Of a stretch of 64,000 bases of DNA, positions 25,180 through 36,545 are shown piece after piece. The translations under genes and the position numbers were made by a program. The notes under the pieces are model-generated. The model worked only from the letters and a program-made list of their open reading frames with translations. It did not search any database and had not been told where the DNA came from. Positions within the stretch are counted from its first letter, which is position 1. Each line of letters opens with the position of its first letter. The stretch comes from Aplidium turbinatum (lineage: Eukaryota; Chordata; Ascidiacea; Aplousobranchia; Polyclinidae): contig OU964918.1 in assembly GCA_918807975.1 (NCBI GenBank), positions 22,862,477 to 22,926,476 on the forward strand, in the 5' to 3' direction.

Positions 25180-25332
25180 ATGTCACAAGTTAAGCGTAAA
25201 TGTGGTGGAATAAACTGCTGTTTACCACAATGTAACACTACAAATATGGGATTTTGTTTGTACAAAGTTCCAAGTGGTGAAAACAAAAGGTTTTCTGTTT
25301 CAACAGCACAGTGGGAAAAACAGTTTCATCAG
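25180..25332 (+). CDS. THAP-like zinc-finger exon (N-terminal half) with splice donor
   Basis: A 51-codon frame opens with ATG at 25180 and runs without a stop into CAG|GTAAGA at 25332/25333, a near-consensus 5' splice site in phase 0. The peptide has a C-C-L-P-Q-C cluster near residues 13-18, then 'Y-K-V-P' and a tryptophan (residue 45). This matches the first half of the THAP fold ('CC..gC ... f.fP ... W'). The second half of the zinc site (C-x2-H) would have to lie in a downstream exon, and none was found. It sits inside the TTAA-flanked candidate transposon, so it may be a transposase or accessory exon rather than a host gene. THAP assignment is tentative. Confidence 0.45.
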
Positions 25333-26910
25333 GTAAGATCAACATAATAAAATACAGTAGTGTAATTTTATGTTGTATGTCATGATGGTTGACATTAGTA
25401 AAAATTAAGAGCTTATGCCTAGTGAATCACATAATGTGTTACACATATAATGTTTTGTTTTTTTTAATTAAAGCAATAAGCATATGGTGCTCACTGCTAA
25501 TGTTCTCGTATATTGAGAAGATTCACTAATCTGGCATGATCCCTGTGTATAGTTGATTAGTGATGAACACGTGTGCTAATTGTAACATACATTGTTAAAT
25601 GTTATTTATGATATAGGTCATTGATTTTCAGATTTAGTTGGGGATGTCAATAGAGAGAAGATGCTACTAAGTAAAGTTTCAGATGCTTGTCCTTACCAGC
25701 AATAATTCGAGAAACGTTTGCTGCTGGCGCAGAACACTACTTCGGTCGACAACGTCAAAGAGTTGAATGTGATACCGCGCCTGCAGTTCGAATGTTTAGC
25801 AGTACCGCCAAAACTTTAGATATGGTAAAGTACTCTGCAGTGAAGGGATCTAATGTCGAGAGTGAACATTAGACTAACTACTCCAGCATACTGCACTTTA
25901 TTTAAGTTACGGTGTTAATAGAAAGCCTATTTTATTCTTCAAATTAATGTGCTATGAAATCAGCTTGAAAAGCATACGATGAAAGTATGCTATGATGTTT
26001 ATTGTACAAATCAAAAACGAATAACAACATACAACAGGAATTCTCCTTCAATGTTTGCTTTTAGAATTGCTTATACTTTTCAAAGTGCTACGTAGTGCAC
26101 TGTTCAGCTTATGCGATTGTTTAGCTGTTTTGTTTCTACTATGTAAGAAGTCTTGTGGCAAAAATATGACTCCTCAATCCTCATACGCATACAGCACTTT
26201 AGTTAAGTTTTTTTTTATTTCTGACCATTACAGCGAAAACAATACACGTCAACATAGTAAGGGTCTAGAAAAGTTCTTCAAAAGCGCCTTCGTAGAGGGT
26301 TTCTGTATGGATTGCTGTATACCTTGCACAGTCCAAGTCCGGCAATAAGCTTTCTTCACAATATTCTAAATCTTCATTCAACTGTAAAATACAAATAAAT
26401 TCAGTAATAAATAATCATCTTCAAGTGCCATTAATCTCTCCGAACTTGGGTGACCATTTGATGCCATAGTTCTTTAGCATACCAGCAATGTAATGCATAT
26501 GTTTTGTGTAAAATAAGTCACGTTCAATTGCTATATTTAGTATGCAAAAAATGGCACCCAAAGAAGGTTCATTACCGGTACCTCAAAATGTAAATATAGC
26601 TACGGAATTATTGAATTAATGCACTTCTAAAGTAGCACCATCATAATAGTGTATATTGCATATTATGCTTTCGAAAGCTAACTTTTTCAACCTGCAGTTA
26701 TGTATTTCATTGGCTACATTTCCAAATTTGATATTGATAATATTATTATTACTATTTATTTGCATCAGACCAATAAGTCCATATTAATTACCATACATGC
26801 AAAAAGACAAAAACAAAAAATACAAGAATAATCACAATAACCCGGTTAACAGATAATGCTGTTGCGGAGAATTGTTAACGAGTAAGCTGCAAAAGTATTA
26901 AGTGTAGTTA
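25333..26910. other. Gene-free stretch after the THAP-like exon
   Basis: Intron-like AT-rich sequence. Frames at 25687-25872 and 26055-26348 (+) match nothing recognised and show no clear splice signals. Bases about 26215-26275 belong to the short dispersed repeat also seen at 15.2 kb. No second THAP exon was identified. Confidence 0.4.
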
Positions 26911-27225
26911 AACATACCCAGGGCCGGATTTAGACCATGAGAGGCCCTAGGCTATTCCATTTGTGAGGCCCCTCCCTATTTTTGAGCTCAGAATTTCTCT
27001 CTAAACAACATCACATGTCATTGCTTAATGTTAAAAATATGAGTGCATTAAACTCTTCGTTCTTTTCATTTTCCACATTCATGAGTACAAATTTTTAATT
27101 AAAAGAATAAAAATTTAGTTAAGGCAGTTTTGCTTTTAATTTCTTTGATCAAACAACCGTTATTGTACAGTTTATTTACGAGGACATAAGAAATAGTTAC
27201 AGCCATCAAATAGAGTAAGACTAGG

Positions 27226-27600
27226 CTACCAATTTTTTTTTCTAGCTTTCGTCAAAGCAAAATCATGCAAAAGTTCATCAAAATTTATCTGTTTAAGTTT
27301 GTCACTCTTAATGCTCAGTGCGGACAACCTTTCTTGAGACATTGTCGATCTCAGTTTATTTTTTATGCTTTTGAGCCTTGAGAAAGATCTCTCTCCTGAG
27401 CAGTTAGTGACCATTAAGCTTAGAAACAGTCTTAATATTGCTTCCACATTAGGAAAGGCAGTGTTAATTTTTTCCTTGCACATAACTTCATAAAGGTCTC
27501 CATGAGACAAGGAAATTATAGATTGCTCTTGGTTTTGTGTTTGTCTCACGTACAAATGAAAATGTAGAAGTTCATCAGTAAGTTTCGGGTCAACATCTTC
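27226..27600 (-). pseudogene. hAT transposase C-terminal dimerisation domain (ZMYM1-like)
   Basis: The minus-strand peptide contains 'FPNVEAILRLFLSL.VTNCSGERSFSRLK.IKNKLRSTMSQERL'. This is the hAT C-terminal dimerisation block of the kind shared with ZMYM1-like proteins (alternating 'SGERSFS.lK.iK..LRs.m.q.RL'). The reading frame ends at 27226 in natural fashion near the element's left end. Upstream coding is separated by the MITE and resumes at 28855-29036. The DDE core is not present, so the copy cannot be functional alone. Confidence 0.85.
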
Positions 27601-27606
27601 TAGATA

Positions 27607-28851
27607 GGGGAACTTGGGAAGGTCGGGTTAGTTGAGCCACTTTTTGCATTTTTTTTTTATGAGTTGCTTTTATTTCTTCATTCACAGTGCTCTACCTTCT
27701 GGGTATATTAAACAATATTTGTAGGAAATACAAGCCTTATCGAACGACGACAACCGGGTCCACAGGTGTTTAAAAACTAGTAGTCAAATGGCTCAACTAA
27801 CACCACGGTAAGGGTTAGTTGAGCCACAGACTGGGGTTAGTTGAGCCTCATTTATTATTTTTGAAAACACAAATTTAACCACGTTTCTTTTCCAAGCCTT
27901 AGTTTATATTTAAAGTGATAATATCAATGTATGAAAACAGGTTAACAATATTATTGTTCCAAGAGTCGCTCGTAACTCAACGTATACATCAAATAATTAA
28001 GGTATTGCTACGGCATCCAAATAACACCATTTCATTAAAGCTTTTCAATAATCCAAATAATTTTAACGTGTGCTAGTTTGCACTAAAGGTCCTTCTTTAA
28101 CAGAGACCACAAATAATGTCTCCTTCTCTTCAAATTAACACGTACTTTAAAGGGTAGACGTTAATATCTTAAAATTGATTCAAATATTTTTTCACTATAT
28201 TTAGATGCTTTAAGTATCTGCTTTACGTGGATCCCTTGTGGACTTTACGCCCATTTAAGGTTAAAAAGTGTCGCAAACCCCCTCTTTTTTAATTTCATTA
28301 AAGCTTGACCGAGTTTATGTGCCTTTGTTGAGTTTTATGTAGTTCAAAGAGATTTATTGGACCGTAAACAGACTTATCCAACGGCTGCAATCTATGTAAG
28401 GTGTGTGGAGGTATCGTAAGCATTATAACGCCCTTTTTACACTGGCTCAACTAACACCGAAAGCAGTGGCTCAACTAACACCTTAACTATACCGCCATGA
28501 AAATGTTAAAATTACAGCAAAACTTCATGGCACACTATGCCGGTTTTTATTCAGTAAGTAGCTTGTTTGGTAAGCTACCAAACAAATTAAATGAAACTGT
28601 CTCAGTAACTAAGTATAAAAAAATATTATTGGACATACATCTATTTTAAAAATCTACTTTCCGAGGTCAAAACACAACTTTTTAACTTCAGCACCACATA
28701 TAATATCAATCGTCAACTCAAACCAGACGGGAGACCACGCATTGTGAAACTTTAAGATCACGTGATGATAAAATGTGGTTACCACACCACATTTAAGAAT
28801 TAAAAGGGGTGGATCAACTAACCCAGTGGCTCAACTAACCCGACCTTCCCC
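27607..28851. mobile_element. TA-flanked MITE with repeated subterminal motif
   Basis: It is flanked by TA on both sides (27605-27606 and 28852-28853), the Tc1/mariner-type target. The right end, reverse complemented, is GGGGAAGGTCGGGTTAGTTG followed by agccac; the left end has the same sequence with a 7-base extra piece. The 13-base word gttagttgagcca, or its complement, recurs at least six more times (about 27787, 27815, 27836, 28443, 28467, 28828). It is non-coding and inserted within the hAT transposase remnant. Confidence 0.75.
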
Positions 28852-29040
28852 TACGCTTCCTTTAAAAGTTCTACGCCTCGTACTATTTCTACCTTAGTTG
28901 CTTTCAGATTAGCAAGAAAGAGGAACATTTCTGCAATGTCACTATACACATTAGCTATTCTTCTTACATTGGCTTCAAGTGCGTCGAGCATAGGGATAAA
29001 GGAATTTATTGGTTGTCCATTTCCATTTTTAGCCAAAACT
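28851..29040 (-). pseudogene. hAT transposase fragment upstream of the MITE insertion
   Basis: A minus-strand frame of about 60 codons includes 'ANVRRIANVYSDIAEMFLFLANLKATKVEIVRGVELLKEA'-like helix-rich sequence. The frame leads directly into the MITE boundary, and the C-terminal domain begins on the other side. It has no recognised motif of its own; its identity rests on position, orientation and continuity across the insertion. Confidence 0.5.
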
Positions 29041-29591
29041 CTGGTGGGCTAAGGTTATCACTATCATGGAGAGCATTGCATGCTTGAGGCAAAGCTCCCT
29101 ATTCTTCTTGCAAATCATCTAAATCTTCTTTGTTAACAACAGAAGGAAAGTTGATGCTGCCACTCTCAAAATTAAAAAAAACACTAGATTCTCCAAGAAA
29201 ACCACTAGATTATTTCAAAAACCACTAGGTCTAGTGGAAAACCACTAGGAGTGGCAGCCCTGATGTCAACTACCGATACTGTTTTTTGCAGAGAAGACTA
29301 CGGTTCTTTAATATAGAAGCTTCCAGCAGAATGCGCGTAATAATTGCCTTTATTATGATGCAACGACGTAATAATGACTGTTTACAACGTGGTTGAAACC
29401 AGTTGTGTATAGAATTTTCTACTCTGAAAAGCTTGATATACTGTATACAGTATATACTTTAGGTAGGGTTTAAACTTGTCAAGTTTTTAAAAGAATTACA
29501 AACTTCGAAATCGAATTTCGAGGCCCCTGGACGTTGAGACCCTAGGCTTCAGCCTGCCTAGCCTATTGGTAAATCCGGCCCTGAACATACC

Positions 29592-30484
29592 TCATCAAAA
29601 ATATTGTACGATAAGTTCTTCTTCACTCATGTCTTGAAGAGCCTCCAAACATTGTGACAACATTTTAATGACTTTTTAAAACAATATAAAACCTTTCTGT
29701 ACACTTATTGCTGTATTGTAATAAACATATACTGTATTTATGAACATTCTCTATTTTTATTATGCATATAAATTGTTTTCTATATCATGAGTGGCACACG
29801 AGTAACATGCTAAATGTGACATATCTGAAATATAGAAGTGCTGTATTTCCTTTTCTATGAAGCTAGCTGTTATTTTTAGTGAAATTGGCTCAAAATCAAC
29901 CATGGTTACGGTAGTGAATAAGAACTCATAATATTATATAGGCTACAAATATGTCATGACAAATGCACTTCTTCATTTTGGTGCAAAATATCTTAAGTGG
30001 AACAAGAAAGGAGATAACATACGTAACTTTATATTTTTATCAGTAGTAAACAAACAAGTTTTTTTTGCCAGTATATCTGCAGTCTGTAGTGTAAACTGAC
30101 AAACAATAAATATTCAATGGCAAGTTAGAATAAACTTATTGGGCCTAACCTAGAAAACTAGCCACAAGAATGGGCAATTTTTTGACTGTAATTCACATAT
30201 TCTTAATGAACAGCAAAATTGTTGATTGTGACAAGTATAGATTTGACCAGTGCATCATAATTTGCACATGTCTGATATAGCCTTATCTAGATTTACATAA
30301 TGTAATTAATATCTATGTACATTTATAATAGACTTTGAATAGACAAAAGTAGCCTACTGTTTAATCTTGAGTCTAGGTCAATTTCCATTGGCAACAAGTG
30401 CCTTCCTTTAAACTAACCAGTGCCTAATATTCCTGGCAGAAAAGTTTATCAACTAACCAGCCTTTCAACAACCTATGTTTTGGT
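29592..30484. other. Gene-free stretch
   Basis: AT-rich sequence with no recognised coding region, RNA gene or repeat family. Confidence 0.5.
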
Positions 30485-30900
30485 CTTCTGCTTGGTCACA
30501 GCGGTAAACCATAATCTTTTCGTGGGAAAATTGTAACATAAGATTCCCGAATCCGTTCGTCTGTATGTAATGACAGAAAAAGAAACACTCCTTCGAAACG
30601 TCTTTTCAAAATTGTATTTCTGTAAAAATAGCCTCAAAGCTGTCGAAATTGGATGCAACGCCGTACACCACTAAAACTTGTCACTACAGAACAGATTACT
30701 TAGATAAAAGACGGATTTTTTGTCCAGCTAGCAAGCACTAAGCCAACAGTTAAATGTGCGACTAACTCTCAAGCAACCATTTCACGAATGACCAAAATAG
30801 ATAGCAATATCTCAAATGCACGTAGACAGTAACTGTGACGCAATAGTGAAAGACATTGTCACGCAATTCAAACAGGTGTTGAAAGGCAATGATGCAATAT
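30485..30900 (+). repeat. Dispersed repeat of about 370-400 bp, copy A
   Basis: It starts 'ggtcacagcggtaaaccata' and aligns with 48532-48890 in the same orientation over nearly its full length, with many substitutions and small indels. It is non-coding. Copy B lies on the right flank of the minus-strand BEL/Pao fossil, so this could be LTR-derived sequence, but no terminal signature proves it. Confidence 0.6.
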
Positions 30901-30924
30901 TTCATCAGGTCTTACGACCGATGG

Positions 30925-31035
30925 TGCAATATTTGGACATTTTCTAGCAATTTCCATGACGTAAGATGCCAGCTAGGTTAAGTAGACCATAACGGTTTTT
31001 ATATGACGTTTGATTTGGTGAACAATTGGCTGGAA
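30925..31035 (-). repeat. Short repeat shared with the 60-kb hAT flank
   Basis: The reverse complement contains 'caaacgtcatataaaaaccg' and aligns with about 59970-60065 and with 63890-64000. It is a diverged, non-coding copy of about 100 bp. Confidence 0.55.
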
Positions 31036-31375
31036 CACTGCTGAAGAAGCCAAAATTCAATTCCTTATAATTTGAACTTACATCATCTTTTAACTACTTG
31101 TAGTCATGCTAACCCAAGCCTCAGAAAAGTAAACCAAACGAATTTTTCTAGATAAATACTGTAACTAACATCCTAAACATTCTACATTAGTTAAAAACAA
31201 GTCTGCAACCACAATACCTTGTACAATTTCACCATTGATAGTAGACAATATGCCTGTATTTGCATAACTTTGGTGCTTTGCTTTCATAATATACTGTACC
31301 GCCACTAGGAGCGCTGTTTCACCAGCGACGACAGCTGCCTTTTTCGTTAGCCTTCCAGACTAGTAATATAGAGAC

Positions 31376-32698
31376 CAGTGTTGCCAGATTTTTTGAAAAA
31401 AAAAGAGCCCAAAAATGCGCCAAAGTGATTTAAAAGTAGCCCAACTTGCCGTCGCGACGTCGACGATCGAGCGACGAAGGCACAAGCTTTCTAGGGGGGT
31501 TTTGGGGCATACCCCCAAGAGTCATGGACAAAGCAACATCTTTGTCCATCATGCTGATTTTTTTTGCGATTGCTGATTGTGTAGATACAAAATGCATACA
31601 CTGTTACCACATACAAGAAGTAGAATGTTCAATATTGAATCAAGCATTGTTCAATAGAAAAAAACTTAGACGGGACAATGCTATACAGACTTCGAACAAA
31701 TTCCTATTTTCAAATTCAAGATACAAATGGTTCCATAGTAGATGCTAACGCATAGCATAAGCCCGTCAACTCAAATGAACTACTAAGAACCAAGAACCGA
31801 CAAAATTCTATCATCAACTGCTGAAGCTTCATTTTCATAAATAGAGCTGTCATACTTCAGCACTGATGACCGGGGATCAAACAGCATTTTTCCAATTGTT
31901 GCAGCAGAGTTCTGATCCTCAAAATCGCTGACAAAAGTTGAAGTCCCATACGATTTCGTAGTTTGGTTTTGATCGCAGAAGCTCTCGAAAAGGCTCGCTC
32001 AACCAATGCATTGCTGATTGGTATACATTGTTAGTGCCAATTGAGCAACTTCTCTAAATTTATACTCCCCTGCACTGCAGCATTTCTAAACTCGTACACC
32101 TTGGTACAAAAAGTAGCCTACAAGCTACAACAATCTATCATTGTTTTTCATCATACAAGGAAGACCAGTTTACATTCATTAAATTTCTCCACTGACATTC
32201 AATTTTTCCAACTTTAATTTATAGCTTAGACACCAATAAAAGCTTCAAAAATTATGGCATTAAACGAAAATCATAACTATAATTTCCGATATTCGATACA
32301 AGTGCAATTTCGCTTTCGCCACTCGCCAGTCAGTCCTTCCATTTTCCCGGATGAAAATGAATACACCATTAATGTAACAACAGCCAAAGCTGCTCATGGT
32401 CAGCGGTAAAATCAATCCTCATGCCGAATCATAAAAATAATGTCATTTTTTCCATAATAAACCGAAACTTTACCAACATTTTCAAAGGCTCGTCGGATTC
32501 TACCAATTATTCATTTCTGCCAACTCAAACTTCACTGCCAAACAACTTAAAATTCTGCCAAATTTAAGAGCCGTATCGCGCCAAATAAGAGACTGAAAGT
32601 AGCCCAAAAAAGCGCAAGTGGCAAACCAACATTTTTTGGCGCCAAGCCCAACTAAAAGTAGCCCAATTGCAGATAAATCGCCCAATCTGACAACACTG
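31376..32698. mobile_element. hAT-like non-autonomous element (1.32 kb), 8-bp target duplication
   Basis: The left end is CAGTGTTGCCAGATTTTTTG; the right end, reverse complemented, is CAGTGTTGTCAGATTGGGCG. The 8 bases atagagac flank both ends (31368-31375 and 32699-32706). The uninterrupted target survives in the inverted relative at about 16150-16170. Inside are the 'ctaggggggt' GC-tract motif also seen at 13.6 kb and a second copy of the end-type sequence 'aaagtagccca'. No transposase was recognised. Confidence 0.8.
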
Positions 32699-33236
32699 AT
32701 AGAGACTGTGGTTAAAGCTCACATTCTATTGAAAACTTATGTCCTCAATGTAAGTGACAAAGAAAAGTCTTTGGGATGCCTCAGGAGGCAAGAAAAGCTT
32801 TCCAACTATAGTGATAGACATTGTCTATTATGGTGTCATCTTGTTATGTTTTGTCAATTTGTGTATTATATTGTAATCATAGACTCCTTAGATAATAGCC
32901 ATAGTGTTGAAAAATACATATGATGTTTATTTAATAGCATATTTCGTCACAGACTTCTTTCAAACAGTTTTGCTTTACGATTAAGACGTAAAAATGACCA
33001 AAATTCTGTAATTTAACCTTAAAATATAATATTTTGACCTTGAAAATGACCACAGATGGTTTTGAAAGTAACACTATTGAACTCGCGATCTCAAAAACCC
33101 AAATAGGGAATCCAAGATTGTGTTTCTAGCTTCTCTAGAAGTCATTTCAGTCCAGAACTCAAGTTAATCATTCAGACTAAAGTTACCAACCCCGAGATCC
33201 CAACATTCCAGTCCTTTACTTAAGGAGTCCATGGGT

Positions 33237-34920
33237 TCAGGTGTGCAAGGGATGAAAAAATACCGGTGAGCGGAGAGATGTTATTGTTAAAAACACAAGA
33301 CTTTGCCCGTGCAAGTGGATATGAAAACTCGAAGCGGCTGGATATAAACTGGGTGAACAGATGGAAAGCAAGAGAGGAAGTCGTTTGGAAAAAGCTTCAT
33401 GGCGAGGCAGCGTCGGTCGACCAAGATGGTGTGAATGAGTAGTCTGAAGGAACCACCGTGTTCCTGCTCTTTTAAAAGAGTTCAAACCAGAAGAAATATT
33501 CAATGCAGATGAAACGGGTCTATTTTATTGGTGTTTACCTGACAAGACGCACGTTTTAAAAGACGAAAAATGCGCAGGTGGTCAATTGTCGAAAGAAAGA
33601 TTAACTGACTGTGTTGGTGACAGCTAGTATGACTGGAGAAAAATTACCGCCTCTTGTCATTGGACAAGTGGCAAACCCAAGATGTTTTGAAAACGTAAGA
33701 AAACTACCACTTCCCTATGAAGCCAGTTCCAAAGCTTGGATGACCGGTGTCCTGTTCGAAAAGTGGCTTAGTAAAGTAGATTTTCAAATGAGAAAAAGCG
33801 ACAGAAAACTCGCCATGATCTTAGACAACTGTACAGCCCATCCTGATGTCAATGGATTAACCAATGTAAAACTTGCCTTCCAACACCACCACAAAGACAC
33901 AACTTATGGACTCTGGCAGTAGCGTAGCCAGGAATTTTGAAAAGGGGGGGTTTTGACGAGCTAGTGGCGGGGGTCTGGGGGTCCTCCCCCAAAAAATTTT
34001 GAAAAATTACTTTGAATTTGGTGCAATCTGAGAGCATTTTCAACAAAAATGTGTGTACGAATATTCCCGTAAAATGGTGCTTTTCTTCGGCATTTTTCGG
34101 AAATAAAGCTAAGTTTCTATGTTTTCTTGTTGCTAATTCCTGGCTGGGATGTTTGAATGTTTGGTATTGGCAAAACTCGCTCTTTTAATGCAGTTTTGTT
34201 TAAAATTAGGCAATTTTTTTTTAGATTGGAAGCATCATTCTCAAGCATAAAGAGACTGAAAGCATCATTCTCAATATCGTGACGTCACAGTACGCGTGCC
34301 AAAGGGGGGGGGTTGTAACCCCCAAAACCCCCCCCCCCCCTTGGCTACGCCACTGGACTCTGGTGTCATACGCTGTTTGAAAGCACATTACAGAAAGATC
34401 CTTGCAAAACTGCGTCTCTTAGCATTTGAAGAAAAAAAAAAAAACTTCAAGGTTGATGTTCTAGAAGCTATGAGGCTTCTCAGTCAACCTTGGAATAGCG
34501 TCTCTGAGGTGACAATTAAAAACTGTTTCAAAAAAGTCAACTTTGTTCGAATGGAAGCTGAAGAAGACGTAGAAGAAACCGAAAACGTCGACAGGGACAT
34601 TGCAGGAATTTGGGAAAGGCTCCAAGCGTGTGGCTTAATTCCAGAAACGTGTGATTTTACTGAGTATTCCGAAAGTGATGCAAACGTCATAACTCGTGAA
34701 ACAGTAACAGAGAGTGACATTTTGCATGACATAACCTACATGTACAAACTGCCGCAAAAGATGTCGTACAAGAGGAGGCCGATGATAATGGTGATGGCGA
34801 CGATCCTGTAAAAGCCGTTTCAACCCCAGCAGAAGCCCTGAAGTCAATCAGACAACTAGATCGATACTTCCGAAGTCACGACGATAGTGTAGCGATCCAT
34901 TATTGCATGACTGCGTCATA
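33237..34920 (+). pseudogene. Tigger/pogo transposase (CENP-B HTH + DDE_1), split and frame-broken
   Basis: Forward-strand coding begins with a CENP-B-type helix-turn-helix tail ('ARDEKIPVSGEMLLLK', then 'DINWVNRWKAR'). The DDE_1 catalytic domain follows with 'FNADETGLF' (first Asp), 'KERLTVLVTASM', 'PLVIGQVANPRCF' and 'MILDNCTAHP' (second Asp, DN motif). After the 439-bp MITE it resumes with 'DSGVIRCLKAHYRK' and an acidic C-terminal region to about 34900. Frame changes occur near 33440 and near 33880, and there is a stop in the HTH-DDE linker, so the gene is dead. No terminal inverted repeats were found with confidence. Confidence 0.85.
33917..34355. mobile_element. hAT-type MITE (439 bp) inside the Tigger gene
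   Basis: The left end is CAGTAGCGTAGCCAGG; the right end, reverse complemented, is CAGTGGCGTAGCCAAG. The 8 bases gactctgg flank both ends exactly (33909-33916 and 34356-34363). They fall between codons that are adjacent in other Tigger transposases (the 'Q-L-M-D-S-G-V-I' region), giving independent proof of insertion. Long G and C tracts lie next to the ends. It is non-coding. Confidence 0.92.
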
Positions 34921-36404
34921 TAAGTTTCCCTTTCTTTAATTAAATTGAACCATTTTAACCCATGCGTAATTTCCTAAAGACTTGTATTTTTCCATCTAAA
35001 CTGTTGAAATAGGAAAAGGGGAACAGGAAATAAAATGATTTGTTCGCATTTGGCGAGAGCTCAGTCAGACCAGCTCAGCTGAGAAAACATTAAATTGATT
35101 GTTTAGTGAAAATGTAATAATTCGTGATAATGTTTCACTGTCCTGTAGTTTCACTATTCTGTAATGTTTAAATTCAATTTGTGTTATAAACCCACATGAA
35201 TACAATTTGCCACAAAAGACCCACAATATTATATGAACACCTTCTGATAACTAAAAATTATAATTCGAATACCGGTAGCCTAATAATTATGTGGAAATTA
35301 GTTTATGGAGTCAGATAGCCAAATTAGTTAGAATATACGTTAGACAGACCGAATTTCATTAGACAGTCAAATAACGGATAAATTAACATTTTAAAACATT
35401 CTTACAAGCAAAATAAACGTTACCACATTGGTTACCCCGCACGTAAGTAGGTTTTTAAAAGTAAGTTTAACAAGATAACCCAAAGATCAGTGACGATCGG
35501 TGAGAGAAAGTAAGGAAAGCAGTGCTTACCTGAGCGAAAACTATGCAAAATATAATGACTGAGTTCTAGGTTTAACTTATTATTTTTATCACGTCTATTT
35601 TAACTTGAAAATTACTGTGTTCGTGACTAGAATTACTCGTAACGCTTGTGAGTAGTCTAAGTCCTCACCAAACCGCATGTCTTGCCTATAAATGCCAATT
35701 AACGCAAACGCTTCTGTCAAAAACAACCACTGAGGCTTCAGGTAAATCAACTTGCAAAGTTGGTTTCCCCACGTCCAAAAACGTCAAAAAACGCCTTCGT
35801 TTTATCCAATCCTCAGTCGTTTTGCAAAACGTCACCACCTGCTCAGCCAATCAGATGTGTTATGGTTAGAGTTGCTTTCCCAGTGACGTCAATGCGTTCA
35901 ATCGCTAGACTAACTGGTCATACGCACAGAATGGTCTCTCGTCACGTTACACAGCACAACATCGTCAAGGCAAAAAGATTGTTTCTGCTTTTTGATGTCT
36001 CCTCGCCATGTACTTTAGCCTACTAGCTTTCATAGTCATGCTTTTGCCATTTTTACAGCGTTGATATAACGTTACTTCGCCAATGAACGTTCAGGTGCGG
36101 GTGCAATATTTAGTTCGTTAAGCTTCTATACTCAGGAGGCAAACTTATCCAGCTTTTTGTACAAATTGCTTGCGGTTGTAATGTTTAGGCCTAAGTGTTA
36201 GTTTTTGTAGTGTAGGCCTAACTGAATATCTGAGAATGAACATTCACGACGAATTAAATATTTAGACAACTATTATTCCATGTCTAACACTGGATTTTAG
36301 TCCTGCAACGTTAAAATTAAGATTGTTCATGACTTCTAAACATTAAATGGATGTATGATCACGACATAGGTGAAGCACAATTTGACAGATTTTTATTTTT
36401 GATT
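34921..36404. other. Gene-free stretch
   Basis: No coding sequence or known repeat was recognised. Forward frames at 35648-35869 and 35760-36026 overlap in different phases and have no family features. Confidence 0.5.
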
Positions 36405-36545
36405 TGTTTTGGAAATGCTCTCGGAGCGCACCAAATTGGAAGTGTTTTTCAAAAATTCTGGGGGATGCACCCCAGACCCCCTGCTGAAAGTGTTGCCTTC
36501 GGGCTTTGCCCGACGGTTATACCCTTCGTGCCTACTACCTTGCTG
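36405..36545 (-). repeat. Degraded relic of the GC-tract hAT MITE family
   Basis: 'aaatgctctcggagcgcacc' and 'ctgggggatgcaccccagac' match, in inverted orientation, the interior of the MITE at 33917-34355 around 33950-34040. The ends are not preserved. Confidence 0.5.

Larger units (their letters stand above)
26919..29583 (-). mobile_element. hAT DNA transposon (2.67 kb) with 8-bp target duplication
   Basis: The left end is CAGGGCCGGATTTAGACCA; the right end, reverse complemented, is CAGGGCCGGATTTACCAATA. The 8 bases aacatacc flank both ends exactly (26911-26918 and 29584-29591). A minus-strand hAT C-terminal domain lies inside, but most of the transposase is missing. A TA-flanked MITE (27607-28851) interrupts the coding remnant. 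Near 29190-29265 is a run of 'ccactag' words ending 'agtggcagccctg', the terminus of yet another hAT-like element. Confidence 0.9.
16147..32711. mobile_element. Candidate TTAA-flanked DNA transposon (Kolobok-like?) inflated by nested insertions
   Basis: The left end (16147 on) reads accaaagtctctatattact; the right end, reverse complemented from 32711, reads ccacagtctctatattacta. Both are directly preceded by TTAA (16143-16146 and 32712-32715). Similarity continues inward in inverted orientation (left to about 16630, right back to about 31085), with a left-side insert. Subtracting the BEL, the 2.7-kb hAT and the 1.3-kb hAT leaves about 4.6 kb, normal for an autonomous cut-and-paste element. 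A THAP-like exon (25180-25332) sits inside. THAP plus TTAA is the combination known in Kolobok. No transposase core is recognised. Alternatively, two copies of one small repeat in inverted orientation could mimic this. Confidence 0.4.

Noticed and set aside
16147-32711. Polinton/Maverick or other giant virus-like element
   Set aside because: There is no DNA polymerase B, capsid, ATPase or protease of that type; the size comes from nested BEL and hAT insertions.
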